From: Aidingimonas lacisalsi
Lineage (GTDB): Bacteria; Pseudomonadota; Gammaproteobacteria; Pseudomonadales; Halomonadaceae
Direction of reading: 5' to 3'
Length of the DNA stretch: 64,000 nucleotides
Assembly (NCBI RefSeq): GCF_008079445.1
Contig: NZ_VRYH01000004.1
Coordinates: forward strand, 124,001 to 188,000
Part shown: one piece after another, positions 47,530 to 57,507 of the stretch
How the letters are laid out: each line of letters begins with the position of its first letter
How positions within the stretch are numbered: position 1 is the stretch's first letter
Notes under the pieces: generated by a model
Databases searched by the model: none
What the model was told of the DNA's origin: nothing
The model's input: only the letters and a program-made list of their open reading frames with translations
Program-made: the position numbers and the translations under genes

Positions 47530-48906
47530 ATGCAAGTTTCCGTCGAAACGACCTCCCAGATCGAACGTCGTGTCAAGGTTCAAGTGCCGGCGACAGAGGT
47601 CGACCAGGCCGTAGCGGCTCGTCTCAAGGACACCGCCAAGAACGTCCGCCTCAATGGCTTTCGTCAAGGCAGGGTGCCGATGGCGGTGGTACGTCAGCGC
47701 TATGGCCGCGGTGTCCGTAACGAAGTCGTGGGCGAGTTGATGCGTGAGCGTTACGTCCAGGCAATCACCCAGGAAAGTCTCAACCCGGCAGGGAACCCGC
47801 AAATCGAGCCAACCGTCGATGAAGACGGTAAGGACCTCGAGTTCGTCGCCACGCTGGAGATCTATCCTCAGATCGAACTGAACGGTATCGAAGGCACGGA
47901 TGTCGAGCGTCCGGTCGTGGATATCAGCGATGCCGATGTCGATGAGATGATCGATACGCTGCGTAAGCAGCATGCGACATGGGAAGAGGTCGAGCGGGAG
48001 GCTGCCGATGGTGATCAAGTCACTATCGATTTTCAGGGCTATATCGGCGGTGAACCGTTCGAGGGGGGCAGTGCCGAGAATCATGACCTGGTGCTGGGAT
48101 CGGGCAGCTTCATTCCCGGTTTCGAAGAGCAGTTGAGTGGCGCGCAGGCAGGTGACGACACGGAAATCAAGGTGACGTTCCCCGAGGACTACCAGGCCGA
48201 GAATCTGGCCGGTCAAGAAGCCGCATTCAAGGTCAAGGTTCACAAGGTCAGTGCGCAGCAACTGCCTGCATACGATGCTTCCTTCTTCGAGCAGTTCGGT
48301 GTCGAAGACGGCAGTGAGGAGACCTTCCGTGCCGAAGTTCGCAAGAACATGCAGCGTGAAGCTGACAAGGCGATCGACAATCGGGTCAAGCAGCAGGTTC
48401 TGGAAGCGCTGAAACGCGTCAATGATATTCCCGTCCCTCAGTCACTGGTCGAACAGGAAATCGACGGTCTCAAGCGCCAGGCGGCACAACAGTTCGGTCT
48501 GGGAGAAGATTTCGATGTTTCTCAGTTGCCAAACGAACTCTTCAGTGAACAGGGCAAGAGCCGTGTACAGGTCGGACTGTTGTTAGCCGAAGTCATCAAG
48601 GTCAACGAAATCGATGCCAGCGATGACGAGATTCGAGCCAAGGTCGAAGAGGTCGCTCAACAGTATCAGGAGCCTGGGCAGGTCGTTGACTATTATATGA
48701 ACAACGAACAGCTCAAGAACCAGATCAAGTCGTCCATCCTGGAAGACAAGGCGGTGGACCAACTGCTGGAGCAGGCTAACGTGCAGGATGTCCCGATGTC
48801 TTACGAAGAAGCCCTTCAAGCAGCCCAGCAACAGCCGGAGTCCGATGAAGGGGCTGATGATGCAGAGGCCGACGAGACGCCGTCCGAGGACGAAACCAAG
48901 GCTTGA
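47530..48906 (+). CDS. tig: Trigger factor (ribosome-associated chaperone / prolyl isomerase)
   Basis: A 458-residue ribosome-bound chaperone. The N-terminal ribosome-binding domain (1-115) has the signature NVRLNGFRQGRVPMAVVRQR (GFRxGKxP type). The FKBP-like prolyl isomerase domain (about 150-240) has GDQVTIDFQGYIGGEPFEGG and GSGSFIPGFEEQLSGAQAGD. The C-terminal substrate-binding arms follow, and an acidic tail rich in Glu and Asp closes the protein. AGAGG stands about 7 bases before ATG 47530. It heads the conserved order tig-clpP-clpX-lon. Confidence 0.97.
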   Translation: MQVSVETTSQIERRVKVQVPATEVDQAVAARLKDTAKNVRLNGFRQGRVPMAVVRQRYGRGVRNEVVGELMRERYVQAITQESLNPAGNPQIEPTVDEDGKDLEFVATLEIYPQIELNGIEGTDVERPVVDISDADVDEMIDTLRKQHATWEEVEREAADGDQVTIDFQGYIGGEPFEGGSAENHDLVLGSGSFIPGFEEQLSGAQAGDDTEIKVTFPEDYQAENLAGQEAAFKVKVHKVSAQQLPAYDASFFEQFGVEDGSEETFRAEVRKNMQREADKAIDNRVKQQVLEALKRVNDIPVPQSLVEQEIDGLKRQAAQQFGLGEDFDVSQLPNELFSEQGKSRVQVGLLLAEVIKVNEIDASDDEIRAKVEEVAQQYQEPGQVVDYYMNNEQLKNQIKSSILEDKAVDQLLEQANVQDVPMSYEEALQAAQQQPESDEGADDAEADETPSEDETKA

Positions 48907-49011
48907 GGGGTGGCCTCGGCTGCTTGATGACCGACATGGTACGGTTGGTGCAGCCGGGGGATACTGCCTCTGGCAATGCGAATTCCAAGCGCGATGAAGG
49001 ATGTCACACCG

Positions 49012-49632
49012 ATGAGCAATGAGTTCGATATTCAAAACGCGGGCGGCCTGGTGCCGATGGTGGTCGAGCAGAGCGCACGCGGCGAGCGAGCCTATGACAT
49101 CTACTCGCGGCTGCTGAAGGAGCGTGTCGTTTTCCTGGTTGGGCCAGTTGAAGACTACACGGCCAATTTGATCGTCGCTCAAATGCTGTATCTTGAATCC
49201 GAAAACCCGGACAAGGATATCCATTTCTACATCAATTCGCCGGGCGGCTCTGTGACAGCGGGTCTGTCAATCTACGACACCATGCAGTTCGTCAAACCCG
49301 ATGTTTCCACCGTCTGTATCGGGCAAGCGGCCAGCATGGGGGCGCTGTTGTTGGCAGGGGGCGCTGCGAACAAGCGCTACTGCCTGCCCAACTCGCGGAT
49401 GATGATCCATCAGCCGTTGGGTGGCTATCAGGGTCAGGCATCGGATATCGAGATCCATACCAAAGAGATCTTGAGCATCCGGCACCGGCTCAACACCATT
49501 CTGGCGCATCATACCGGTCAGTCGATCGATACGATCTCCAAGGATACGGATCGTGACAACTTCATGACTGGTGAGCAGGCTGCCGAGTACGGATTGATCG
49601 ATGCCATGCTGGATAAGCGTCCGACATCCTGA
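49012..49632 (+). CDS. clpP: ATP-dependent Clp protease proteolytic subunit
   Basis: A 206-residue serine peptidase (E. coli 207) that forms the 14-subunit barrel driven by ClpX. The catalytic triad by alignment is Ser108 in [11 protein letters not shown], His133 in MMIHQPLGG and Asp182 in [10 protein letters not shown] choose ATG 49012, with AAGGA 10 bases upstream, giving [20 protein letters not shown]. An ATG at 48994 is in frame but has no clear ribosome-binding site. A GC-rich inverted repeat (CGGCTGC / GCAGCCG) lies between tig and clpP. clpX follows 79 bases downstream. Confidence 0.97.
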   Translation: MSNEFDIQNAGGLVPMVVEQSARGERAYDIYSRLLKERVVFLVGPVEDYTANLIVAQMLYLESENPDKDIHFYINSPGGSVTAGLSIYDTMQFVKPDVSTVCIGQAASMGALLLAGGAANKRYCLPNSRMMIHQPLGGYQGQASDIEIHTKEILSIRHRLNTILAHHTGQSIDTISKDTDRDNFMTGEQAAEYGLIDAMLDKRPTS

Positions 49633-49711
49633 TAGCGTGAATGGCAGCACATTCACCCATAATATTTTCCAGTGAGCCCACTGAGGCCGCTGTTAGTCAA
49701 GAGGTACGCGA

Positions 49712-50992
49712 ATGGCCGACGGCAAGGGCAAGGACGAGAGCGGCAAGCTGCTGTACTGCTCGTTCTGTGGCAAGAACCAGAACGAAGTCCGCAAGCTGAT
49801 TGCAGGCCCGTCCGTGTATATCTGCGATGAATGTGTCGATCTTTGCAACGACATCATTCGCGAGGAAGTGCTGGAAGCCGATTCCGAGGTTGAAGAAGAA
49901 CGGTTGCCTGCACCGAGTGAAATTCGTTATACCCTGGACGATTACGTCATTGGACAGGATCGGGCCAAGATGGTCTTGTCGGTCGCTGTCTACAATCATT
50001 ACAAGCGTCTGCGTGCCGAGGTTAAGTCCGACGATGTCGAGTTGGGCAAATCGAATATTCTGCTCATCGGCCCGACCGGTAGTGGCAAGACACTGCTTGC
50101 TGAAACTCTGGCACGATTGCTGAACGTCCCCTTCACTATTGCCGATGCCACGACCTTGACCGAAGCAGGTTACGTCGGTGAAGACGTCGAGAACATCGTA
50201 CAGAAGCTGTTGCAGAAGTGTGATTACGACGTCGAGAAGGCCCAGAAGGGAATTGTCTATATCGATGAGATCGACAAGATTTCTCGCAAGTCCGACAACC
50301 CTTCGATCACTCGAGATGTTTCGGGGGAAGGGGTGCAGCAGGCACTGCTCAAGCTGATCGAGGGGACGACTGCCTCGATACCGCCACAAGGGGGGAGAAA
50401 ACATCCCCAGCAGGAGTTCCTGCAAGTGGACACGGGCAACATCCTGTTTATTGTGGGCGGTGCGTTTTCCGGACTGGACAAGGTGATCCGGGACCGCGCG
50501 GAGAAAGGCGGTATCGGTTTCAATGCTACGGTAAAAAGCAAGGAGACCGACAAAGGCGTTGGCGATGTTCTGGTGGATGTCGAACCGGAAGACTTGGTCA
50601 AGTTCGGCCTGATTCCAGAGTTCGTGGGTCGTTTGCCCGTCATTGCAACGTTGACCGAGCTATCGGAAGATGCGTTGATCCAGATTCTGACCGAACCCAA
50701 GAACTCTTTGATCAAGCAGTATGTCAAACTGTTTGACATGGAGGGGGTGGAACTGGACTTCCGAGAGGATGCACTGCGAGCTGTGGCCGAGAAAGCCATG
50801 GCCCGTAAAACCGGTGCTCGCGGGTTGCGTTCGATACTGGAAGGCGTGTTGTTGGATACGATGTACAAGGTGCCGTCTCTGGAAGGCGTGTCCAAGGTCG
50901 TTATCGACGACTCCGTCATTGCGGGCGAAAGTGAGCCCCTGCTGATTTACTCTCATCAGGAAGAAGGCAAGGTGGCCGGCAAGGATGGCTAG
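49712..50992 (+). CDS. clpX: ATP-dependent Clp protease ATP-binding subunit ClpX
   Basis: A 426-residue AAA+ unfoldase. The N-terminal zinc finger has [14 protein letters not shown] and [10 protein letters not shown]. Walker A is [18 protein letters not shown], the pore loop is [11 protein letters not shown], and Walker B is [11 protein letters not shown]. The IGF-type loop that docks on ClpP is GGIGFNATV. The C-terminal sensor-2 region has [20 protein letters not shown]. The gene is followed by an intrinsic terminator, so tig-clpP-clpX would end here. Confidence 0.98.
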   Translation: MADGKGKDESGKLLYCSFCGKNQNEVRKLIAGPSVYICDECVDLCNDIIREEVLEADSEVEEERLPAPSEIRYTLDDYVIGQDRAKMVLSVAVYNHYKRLRAEVKSDDVELGKSNILLIGPTGSGKTLLAETLARLLNVPFTIADATTLTEAGYVGEDVENIVQKLLQKCDYDVEKAQKGIVYIDEIDKISRKSDNPSITRDVSGEGVQQALLKLIEGTTASIPPQGGRKHPQQEFLQVDTGNILFIVGGAFSGLDKVIRDRAEKGGIGFNATVKSKETDKGVGDVLVDVEPEDLVKFGLIPEFVGRLPVIATLTELSEDALIQILTEPKNSLIKQYVKLFDMEGVELDFREDALRAVAEKAMARKTGARGLRSILEGVLLDTMYKVPSLEGVSKVVIDDSVIAGESEPLLIYSHQEEGKVAGKDG

Positions 50993-51007
50993 GGCCGATT
51001 GAGGACG

Positions 51008-51033
51008 AAGGGGTCGCCAATGCGACCCCTTTT
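51008..51033 (+). terminator. Rho-independent terminator after clpX
   Basis: A 10-bp perfect stem AAGGGGTCGC / GCGACCCCTT with loop CAAT, followed by TT, stands 15 bases after the clpX stop. It separates clpX from lon and its heat-shock-like promoter. Confidence 0.85.
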
Positions 51034-51075
51034 CACGTCATTCGTGGCGTGAATATGCCAACGTCCAGGCCGGCA

Positions 51076-51104
51076 CTTGGAATTGTCTCCATCCACCCCC
51101 ATCA
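51076..51104 (+). promoter_or_regulatory. Sigma-32-like heat-shock promoter of lon
   Basis: CTTGGAA and CCCCATCA are separated by 14 bases, against the consensus CTTGAAA / CCCCATNT. It lies just after the clpX terminator and about 40 bases before the lon ATG, a suitable distance. Confidence 0.75.
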
Positions 51105-51141
51105 CTTGACCAAATCCCTTCATTATTGAGGAACGTCTGCG

Positions 51142-53550
51142 ATGCAGCAGCACGACGCACAGACCCTGAATCTCCCTCTGTTACCCTTGCGCGACGTGGT
51201 CGTCTATCCGCAGATGGTGATTCCCTTGTTTGTCGGCCGCGAAAAATCCATCCATGCGCTTGAAGCGGCCATGGAGGCGGACAAGCGTGTCCTGTTGGTG
51301 GCTCAGCGAGAAGCCGGCCAGGACGATCCAGACAGTACCGATCTGTTCGCGGTGGGTACGGTTGCCGAAATCATGCAGCTGCTGAAGCTGCCCGATGGAA
51401 CCGTCAAGGTACTCATCGAGGGGGCTTCACGTGCCAATGTTGGTCAAATCAGCATAGCGGATGGGGGGTACACGCAGGCTGAGGCGGTGTTACGTGAGAG
51501 CGAACCTCTGAGCTCGCGAGAGCAGGAATCCCTGGTTCGTGTACTGCTGAACCAGTTCGAGCAGTATGTGAAGCTTTCCAAGAAAGTGCCTAACGAGGTT
51601 CTCAGTTCACTATCGGGCATAGAGGATCCCAGCCGTTTGGTCGATACCATCTGTGCCCATTTGTCATTGAAGATCGATGACAAGCAGCAACTGCTTGAAA
51701 TGGATCGCGTGCGGGACCGTATCGAGCACCTCATGGCGCTCATTGAAGCGGAAATCGACCTGCTACAGGTAGAAAAGCGTATCCGCTCGCGGGTCAAGGA
51801 CCAGATGGAAAAGTCCCAGCGCGAGTATTACCTCAACGAACAGATGAAAGCCATCCAGAAAGAGATGGGGGAGCTTGAAAACGCTCCGAATGAGGCGGAC
51901 AAGTACGAGCAGGCGATCAAGGATTCCGGCATGCCGAAAGAGGCGGCCGAAAAAGCCAATCAGGAACTCGGTAAACTCAAGATGATGGCTCCGACCTCGG
52001 CAGAGGCTACGGTCGTGCGCTCTTATCTCGACTGGTTGATCTCGGTACCCTGGAAAAAGCGTACTCGCGTCAAGCATGACCTGGTCAGGGCCGCCGGTGT
52101 TCTTGACGAAGATCATCATGGTCTTGAGGAAGTGAAGGAACGTATTCTTGAATACCTTGCCGTTCAAAAGCGGGTAAGAAAGCTCAAGGGGCCAGTGCTC
52201 TGTCTGGTGGGGCCACCTGGTGTCGGCAAGACGTCATTGGGACAGTCCATTGCGCGGGCAACGAACCGCAAGTATGTCCGCTTGGCTCTTGGTGGGGTTC
52301 GCGATGAGTCGGAAATACGCGGTCATCGACGAACCTATATTGGCTCGCTGCCGGGTAAGATCGTTCAGCGGATGAGCAAGGCTGGTGTCAAGAACCCGCT
52401 GTTCCTGCTCGATGAAGTCGATAAATTGGGCATGGATCACCGCGGTGATCCCTCCTCCGCGCTGCTCGAGGTACTGGATCCCGAACAGAACGACAAGTTC
52501 AGTGACCATTACCTCGAGTTGGATTATGACCTTTCCGATACCATGTTCATCTGCACTGCAAATTCGATGAACATTCCTGAGCCTTTGCTGGACCGGATGG
52601 AAATCATTCGTTTGCCAGGCTACACGGAAGATGAAAAACTGGCCATTGCTCGACGTTACCTCGTGCCCAAGCAGTTGAAGGCCAATGGGTTCAAGTCCGA
52701 CGAACTGGCATTCGGTGATGACGCTCTGCTGGAGCTCATTCGCTATTACACGCGTGAAGCTGGTGTGCGCGAGCTGGAGCGCCAGGTTGCCAAGGTGTGC
52801 AGGAAGGTGCTTCGTCAACGCCTGGAAACAGCGAGCAAGGAGGGTGCCCAAGCGCCTCATACGCTCGCAGCGACTGATATTGAAGAATATGCGGGTGTCC
52901 GCCGATATAGTTATGGTCTGGCCGATCAGGAAGATCAGGTGGGTCGTGTCACCGGCCTGGCCTGGACATCCGTGGGTGGTGAACTGTTAAATATCGAATC
53001 GGTCGTGACTCCCGGCAAAGGGCGGACCAACAAGACAGGTTCGCTGGGCGATGTCATGAAGGAGTCCGTCAGTGCTGCCTTGACCGTGGTTCGAGCCCGC
53101 GCCTTGCAATTGGGCGTCGATGCAGAGCGTTTCGAAAACGAGGACTTGCACATTCACGTTCCCGAAGGGGCAACGCCGAAGGATGGACCGAGTGCCGGGG
53201 TCGCCATGGTGACGGCTATGGTTTCCGCCTATACCGAGCGCCCGGTACGCTGTGATGTTGCCATGACTGGTGAAGTCAACCTACGCGGTGAAGTGATGCC
53301 GATCGGTGGTCTCAAGGAGAAATTGCTGGCGGCACGTCGTGGTGGTATAAAGGTTGTGCTAATACCTGAGGAAAACCGGCGTGATCTCAAGGAGGTTCCG
53401 GATAATATCAAGGATGCGTTGGACATAAGGCCCGTACGCTGGATCGATGAAGTTCTGGACGTGGCCTTGGCTGGGAATGCAGAGATAGAAAACGATGAAC
53501 AACATCGGAATGATCCTGTTTCTTCCCACTCAATGATTAGTACGCATTAG
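51142..53550 (+). CDS. lon: ATP-dependent protease Lon
   Basis: An 802-residue AAA+ protease for misfolded and regulatory proteins. It has the N-terminal substrate domain (LPLLPLRDVVVYPQMVIPLF), a long coiled-coil region, Walker A LVGPPGVGKTSLGQSIARAT, Walker B NPLFLLDEVDKLGMDHRGDP, and the C-terminal protease domain. The catalytic dyad is Ser684 in PKDGPSAGVAM and Lys727 in LKEKLLAARRGG. The last 30 or so residues are an Asn/His-rich tail beyond the usual end. AGGAACG stands about 6 bases before ATG 51142. It has a sigma-32-like promoter of its own. Confidence 0.98.
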   Translation: MQQHDAQTLNLPLLPLRDVVVYPQMVIPLFVGREKSIHALEAAMEADKRVLLVAQREAGQDDPDSTDLFAVGTVAEIMQLLKLPDGTVKVLIEGASRANVGQISIADGGYTQAEAVLRESEPLSSREQESLVRVLLNQFEQYVKLSKKVPNEVLSSLSGIEDPSRLVDTICAHLSLKIDDKQQLLEMDRVRDRIEHLMALIEAEIDLLQVEKRIRSRVKDQMEKSQREYYLNEQMKAIQKEMGELENAPNEADKYEQAIKDSGMPKEAAEKANQELGKLKMMAPTSAEATVVRSYLDWLISVPWKKRTRVKHDLVRAAGVLDEDHHGLEEVKERILEYLAVQKRVRKLKGPVLCLVGPPGVGKTSLGQSIARATNRKYVRLALGGVRDESEIRGHRRTYIGSLPGKIVQRMSKAGVKNPLFLLDEVDKLGMDHRGDPSSALLEVLDPEQNDKFSDHYLELDYDLSDTMFICTANSMNIPEPLLDRMEIIRLPGYTEDEKLAIARRYLVPKQLKANGFKSDELAFGDDALLELIRYYTREAGVRELERQVAKVCRKVLRQRLETASKEGAQAPHTLAATDIEEYAGVRRYSYGLADQEDQVGRVTGLAWTSVGGELLNIESVVTPGKGRTNKTGSLGDVMKESVSAALTVVRARALQLGVDAERFENEDLHIHVPEGATPKDGPSAGVAMVTAMVSAYTERPVRCDVAMTGEVNLRGEVMPIGGLKEKLLAARRGGIKVVLIPEENRRDLKEVPDNIKDALDIRPVRWIDEVLDVALAGNAEIENDEQHRNDPVSSHSMISTH

Positions 53551-53613
53551 TGATAATTTTCCCGATTATCAGGATATGAAGCCTGACATGGTGGGGTTGG
53601 TGGCTAAGGTTAC

Positions 53614-53643
53614 TTGACAGACGTTTTATGGCATTGCTATAAA
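53614..53643 (+). promoter_or_regulatory. Sigma-70 promoter of hupB
   Basis: A perfect TTGACA -35 box and a TATAAA -10 box are separated by 18 bases, about 80 bases before the hupB start. This implies strong constitutive expression of HU independent of lon. Confidence 0.85.
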
Positions 53644-53725
53644 AAGGTTCTTCCAACGAGCTTGCAAGGTGGCCTTAGAAAGCGCCAATTAAAAGTCAAT
53701 TTTCGTAACAGTCAAGGGGTGAAGT

Positions 53726-53998
53726 GTGAACAAATCTGAGCTGATCGAGGCGATCGCTGCGTCTGCTGATATTCCTAAAGCTGCCGCTAGCCGTGCACTT
53801 GATGCCATGGTGGAAAGTGTCACGGACAGCCTGAAAAAGGGTGACTCTGTCTCTCTGGTTGGATTCGGGACGTTCTCCGTCAAGGAGCGTGCTGCACGTA
53901 CAGGACGTAATCCACAGACGGGAGAAACGATCCAGATTAGTGCCGCTAAAGTACCCAACTTCAAGGCAGGTAAAGCGCTCAAGGATTCGGTCAACTGA
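53726..53998 (+). CDS. hupB: DNA-binding protein HU-beta
   Basis: A 90-residue nucleoid protein (E. coli 90). It has N-terminal helices with [20 protein letters not shown] and the beta-arm signature [20 protein letters not shown] with the DNA-intercalating Pro in RNPQTG. The start is GTG at 53726 behind AAGGGGTGAA. It follows lon as in other gammaproteobacteria, but has its own strong promoter and terminator, so it forms a separate unit. Confidence 0.97.
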   Translation: MNKSELIEAIAASADIPKAAASRALDAMVESVTDSLKKGDSVSLVGFGTFSVKERAARTGRNPQTGETIQISAAKVPNFKAGKALKDSVN

Positions 53999-54034
53999 GA
54001 ACTGGGTAAGTGTTCTACGTCGTTGTTCGTATCC

Positions 54035-54064
54035 AGGCGCATCGCGAGAGCGGTGCGCCTTTTT
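54035..54064 (+). terminator. Rho-independent terminator of hupB
   Basis: An 11-bp stem (AGGCGCATCGC / GCGGTGCGCCT, one T-G wobble) with a GAGA tetraloop is followed by a T-run of five. It stands 37 bases after the hupB stop. Confidence 0.92.
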
Positions 54065-54125
54065 GTTAGAGACATGTAATTAGGCACTTGCCGCTATTGT
54101 TAAGTGCTTAGTGTGAGGCCAGCAC

Positions 54126-55937
54126 ATGCTGCAACGTATTCGGGAAGGCTCCAGTAGCTGGGGCGTCAAGATCATCATAGGCGTTGTCATCCTGGCTATG
54201 GCTCTGTTCGGGGCCGAGTCACTGCTGGGATTGTTCGGTGATGATGAAAATGAAGTGGCTGAAGTCAATGGCGAGAGCATTGCGCGCCAGGATCTGGAAA
54301 TACAGGTCCAGCGTGCCATGCGTTCTGGCCGGGTGCCTCCGGAAGCCGAGGATGAAGTGCGCCAGGAGCTTCTGAATGAGCTGATTACCAGTACGTTGTT
54401 GACCCAGTATGCTGAAGAGGGCGGGATGGCTTTGTCTGACGATCAGCTCGACGAGGTCATTGTGTCTTTACCCGAGTTTCAGGATGACGAAGGTGGCTTT
54501 TCCTCCGAGCGTTTCCAGCAGCGCTTGTCTCAGGCTGGATATACGCCTAATACATTCAGGAAGGAGTTGCGCAAGGATCTTCAACGTCGTCAGTTACAGC
54601 AAGGACTGGCCATGAGTGATTTCTCGCTATCTTATGAGCGAGAGCGCTTGGAAAGGCTGGAATACCAGCGTCGCAGTTTTCGTTATCACCTCTTGACGCC
54701 GGATGACCTCGAGGAAGTACCGGAAGCGAGCGACGAGGATATCGAAGCCTACTATGAAGCGAACCAGGATGCTTATCGGCGTCCTGAACAGGTTCAGCTA
54801 GCCTATGTCATCGTTGATCGTCAGCGTCTGGCCGATAATGTGGATGTCGAGGAGCAGGCGCTTCGCGATGCTTATGCCGAACGTGCGGAAGAGGCGGATC
54901 GTCGTGTGTCGCATATCATGTTATCGCTTGATGAGCATGATCGTGCTGAAGCGGAAGAGCAACTGTCGTCATTGCGTGAGCGTATCGAGGAGGGTGAGTC
55001 GTTTGCCGATTTGGCGCAGGAGTATTCGGACGACTCGGCATCTGCCCAGGACGGCGGTGACCTAGGGGTCATTACTCCGGGTATTTTTGGTGATTCCTTC
55101 GATGACGCCGCGTTTTCGCTGGAGCAAGATGAGGTTTCCGGTATCGTCGAGACCGATAGCGGTTTGCACCTTCTGCAGGTTACCGACATCGATATGCCTG
55201 CGTTCGAGGAACTGCGTGACGAGCTTCGTCAGGAGGTGGCGCAAGCACGGGTGGAAGAGCAGTTCAATGACAAGGTACAGCAGCTGATCGACGAAAGTTT
55301 TGCGGCTGACGATTTGGCCAGTGTGGCCGATAGCGTCGGTGTGCCACTTGAAACGAGCGACTGGGTATCACGTGATGGGGCCGAAGGAGTGCTGTCCGAG
55401 CCGGGCGTCATGGATGCCGCGTTCAGTGACGACGTGCTAGAGGAAGGATACAACAGCGACGTGATCGAACTTGGCAACGATCGACATATGGTCGTACGCG
55501 TCGTTGATCATCGGTCGGCGACCACTCTGCCCCTCGACGACGTGCGCTCCGAGGTGGCATCAGCTGTCGAGACACAACTGATGCGTGAAGGACTGCGAGC
55601 GCTGGCGAATTCGCGACTGGACCGTTTACGTCAGGGCGAGTCATTGAATATTGATTGGCAGAGCGTCGAGCGGGTTACGCGTGATCATGATGCGGCCCCG
55701 GAGGCGGTCGTCCGTGGGGCATTCCGACTGGAGGTCCCTGCCGACGAGGAATCGACCTATGGACAGGTCGCTACTGATGAGTCAGTGGCGTTGATCGCTC
55801 TCGATAGTGTCGAAGAGGGGGAGGTCGATGAGCAATCTCAGGGGAATGTCGCGCAGATGGCAGAGCGGTTGCGTGCCCAGGCGGCTATCCAAGGTCTTTC
55901 GGAACACTTGAGGGAAGAAGCGACGATCGAGCGATGA
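54126..55937 (+). CDS. ppiD: Periplasmic folding chaperone PpiD
   Basis: A 603-residue inner-membrane-anchored SurA-like chaperone. A short cytoplasmic N-terminus is followed by one membrane helix (IIIGVVILAMALFGAESLLG, about 18-38). A SurA-type helical domain comes next, then a parvulin (PPIC) domain at about 258-352 (VSHIMLSLDEHDRAEAEEQL, FADLAQEYSDDSASAQDGGD and DSGLHLLQVTD). The C-terminal half is acidic. It sits at the SecYEG exit in known systems. A short inverted repeat (GCACTT / AAGTGC) lies just before its ATG. It follows hupB, the conserved order. Confidence 0.95.
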   Translation: MLQRIREGSSSWGVKIIIGVVILAMALFGAESLLGLFGDDENEVAEVNGESIARQDLEIQVQRAMRSGRVPPEAEDEVRQELLNELITSTLLTQYAEEGGMALSDDQLDEVIVSLPEFQDDEGGFSSERFQQRLSQAGYTPNTFRKELRKDLQRRQLQQGLAMSDFSLSYERERLERLEYQRRSFRYHLLTPDDLEEVPEASDEDIEAYYEANQDAYRRPEQVQLAYVIVDRQRLADNVDVEEQALRDAYAERAEEADRRVSHIMLSLDEHDRAEAEEQLSSLRERIEEGESFADLAQEYSDDSASAQDGGDLGVITPGIFGDSFDDAAFSLEQDEVSGIVETDSGLHLLQVTDIDMPAFEELRDELRQEVAQARVEEQFNDKVQQLIDESFAADDLASVADSVGVPLETSDWVSRDGAEGVLSEPGVMDAAFSDDVLEEGYNSDVIELGNDRHMVVRVVDHRSATTLPLDDVRSEVASAVETQLMREGLRALANSRLDRLRQGESLNIDWQSVERVTRDHDAAPEAVVRGAFRLEVPADEESTYGQVATDESVALIALDSVEEGEVDEQSQGNVAQMAERLRAQAAIQGLSEHLREEATIER

Positions 55938-55964
55938 TACGATAGTCGTCGCATTGGCGTACGC

Positions 55965-56007
55965 CGACCGGCCCGATGTGGCTCGTATGGAGCCATCGGG
56001 CCGGTCG
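55965..56007. terminator. Strong hairpin between convergent ppiD and lpxH
   Basis: Nearly perfect 18-20-base arms (CGACCGGCCCGATG..GGCTC / GAGCCATCGGGCCGGTCG, with a 2-base bulge) stand between the ppiD stop and the lpxH stop. No clear T-run follows. A bidirectional transcription barrier is plausible. Confidence 0.6.
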
Positions 56008-56027
56008 TGGTTTGGGCTGGAAAAGCG

Positions 56028-56774
56028 TTACTTGAGTGGGAAATCCCGCAATTGGGGGCGTGCCCCATCTTCGATGAGAATGTCCCAGCCGCGGGTTGGT
56101 TGCCAGTCGCCGAGTACGTAACGAATGGCTGTCTGTCCCTGTAGCTTCAATTCATGGGTGTCGGGACGATGGGTATGGCCGTGAATCATGTGGTGCGCCC
56201 GCTGGTCAAGCAACGCTTTCTCGACCTCGTCGGGCGTTACGTCCATGATGTCTTCGGCCTTGGTGGACGTTGCTTCACCGGATTGGGTTCTGAGTGTCTT
56301 GGCCAGTTCGAAGCGTTGCTCAATGGGCAAGGACAGGATGTAGGCCTGCCATTCGGGATCGCGAGTTTGAGCTCGGAAAGTCATGTATGCTTCATCTCGG
56401 GTACATAGACTGTCGCCATGCATCAATAGATATCGCTCGCCGTCGTGCTCCAGGATAGTGGGCTCGTCCAGTAGCATGGCTTGGCAATCATTGGCAAAGC
56501 GTTGTCCGAGCAAGAAGTCGCGATTGCCATGCATTAAATACACGGCCGTACCGAGTCGACTCAGCGCGGCCAGTCTGTTTATGACATCTTCTGCGAGCGG
56601 ATGCATGCCTGGCGCATCCAGTATGTCATCGCCGATCCATGCATCGAATAAATCACCCAGTATGTAGAGTGCGTCGGCCTTGGAGGCGCGACGTTCGATA
56701 TAGTCGAAAAAACCATCGGTGATTTCGGTTGCACCGGGATGAAGGTGCAAGTCAGCTATCAGCAAGGTCGTCAT
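56028..56774 (-). CDS. lpxH: UDP-2,3-diacylglucosamine diphosphatase
   Basis: A 248-residue Mn-dependent phosphoesterase that releases UMP from UDP-2,3-diacylglucosamine to give lipid X in lipid A synthesis. Metal-binding motifs are LIADLHLHP, YILGDLFDAWIGDD, MHGNRDFLLG, LMHGDSLCT and MIHGHTHRP. I choose ATG 56774 (MTTLLIADLHL); an in-frame TTG lies 12 bases upstream. A weak GGA lies before the start. ppiB is upstream on the same strand with a 54-base gap. Confidence 0.95.
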   Translation of the reverse strand: MTTLLIADLHLHPGATEITDGFFDYIERRASKADALYILGDLFDAWIGDDILDAPGMHPLAEDVINRLAALSRLGTAVYLMHGNRDFLLGQRFANDCQAMLLDEPTILEHDGERYLLMHGDSLCTRDEAYMTFRAQTRDPEWQAYILSLPIEQRFELAKTLRTQSGEATSTKAEDIMDVTPDEVEKALLDQRAHHMIHGHTHRPDTHELKLQGQTAIRYVLGDWQPTRGWDILIEDGARPQLRDFPLK

Positions 56775-56828
56775 GTCGAGGTCCAACTAGCGGATGATGT
56801 TGGTTGGTGAGGCGTCGACTGCCGAGGA

Positions 56829-57323
56829 TCAATTGCGAAGGTAAGCACGTCGAATGAGAATGTCCTCTGCAGGAACATCGCCATGCATGCCGCGGCGCGT
56901 CGTCGGCACAGCACGTATCTTGTCGACGATATCCATGCCGTCGACGACTTCGGCAAAGACACAGTACCCCCAGCCCTGGAGGTGCTTGCCACTGTGATCG
57001 AGGAAGTTGTTGTCGGCGACATTGATGAAGAACTGTGCTGTGGCGGAATGAGGATCCTGGGTACGTGCCATCGCGAGTGTGCCACGACGATTAGAGAGGC
57101 CGTTATCCGCTTCGTTGTGAACCGGTGCGCGAGTAGGCTTCTGCTCGAAGCGACTATCGAATCCGCCTCCCTGGATCATGAAACCATCGATCACGCGATG
57201 GAATAGCGTATCGTCATAATGCCCATCGTTGACATAATGCTCGAAATTGGCAGCGGTTTCCGGAGCTTCGTCATGATGCAACTCAATGACGATGTCGCCA
57301 AAATTAGTGTCTAAAACGATCAT
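56829..57323 (-). CDS. ppiB: Peptidyl-prolyl cis-trans isomerase B (cyclophilin)
   Basis: A 164-residue cytoplasmic cyclophilin, the same length as E. coli PpiB. Catalytic signatures are [16 protein letters not shown] (Arg of FHRV), [32 protein letters not shown] and [20 protein letters not shown] 57323 gives [20 protein letters not shown]. The frame stays open to 57416, but that part is not family-like. It is divergent from glnS (184-base gap) and upstream of lpxH. Confidence 0.96.
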   Translation of the reverse strand: MIVLDTNFGDIVIELHHDEAPETAANFEHYVNDGHYDDTLFHRVIDGFMIQGGGFDSRFEQKPTRAPVHNEADNGLSNRRGTLAMARTQDPHSATAQFFINVADNNFLDHSGKHLQGWGYCVFAEVVDGMDIVDKIRAVPTTRRGMHGDVPAEDILIRRAYLRN

Positions 57324-57507
57324 GAAACTGTTCTCGATTGCATGACATCGCCGCTTCGTGCCCACGCTTCGCGTCGGCGCGGCGATATGGAGGAGTAGCA
57401 CGCCTTGGCGTTGCACGGTGGCGTCACGCTATAATAGCCGTTTTGCACCGACACGCGAAGTCGATCCGGTTCTTTGCGTAACCCAGCAAGAGGTTTTCAG
57501 ACATCCC

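Noticed and set aside
57358-57507. Upstream in-frame extension of glnS
   Set aside because: The added 50 residues do not resemble GlnRS, and they overlap the ppiB upstream region. ATG 57508 gives the family N-terminus.
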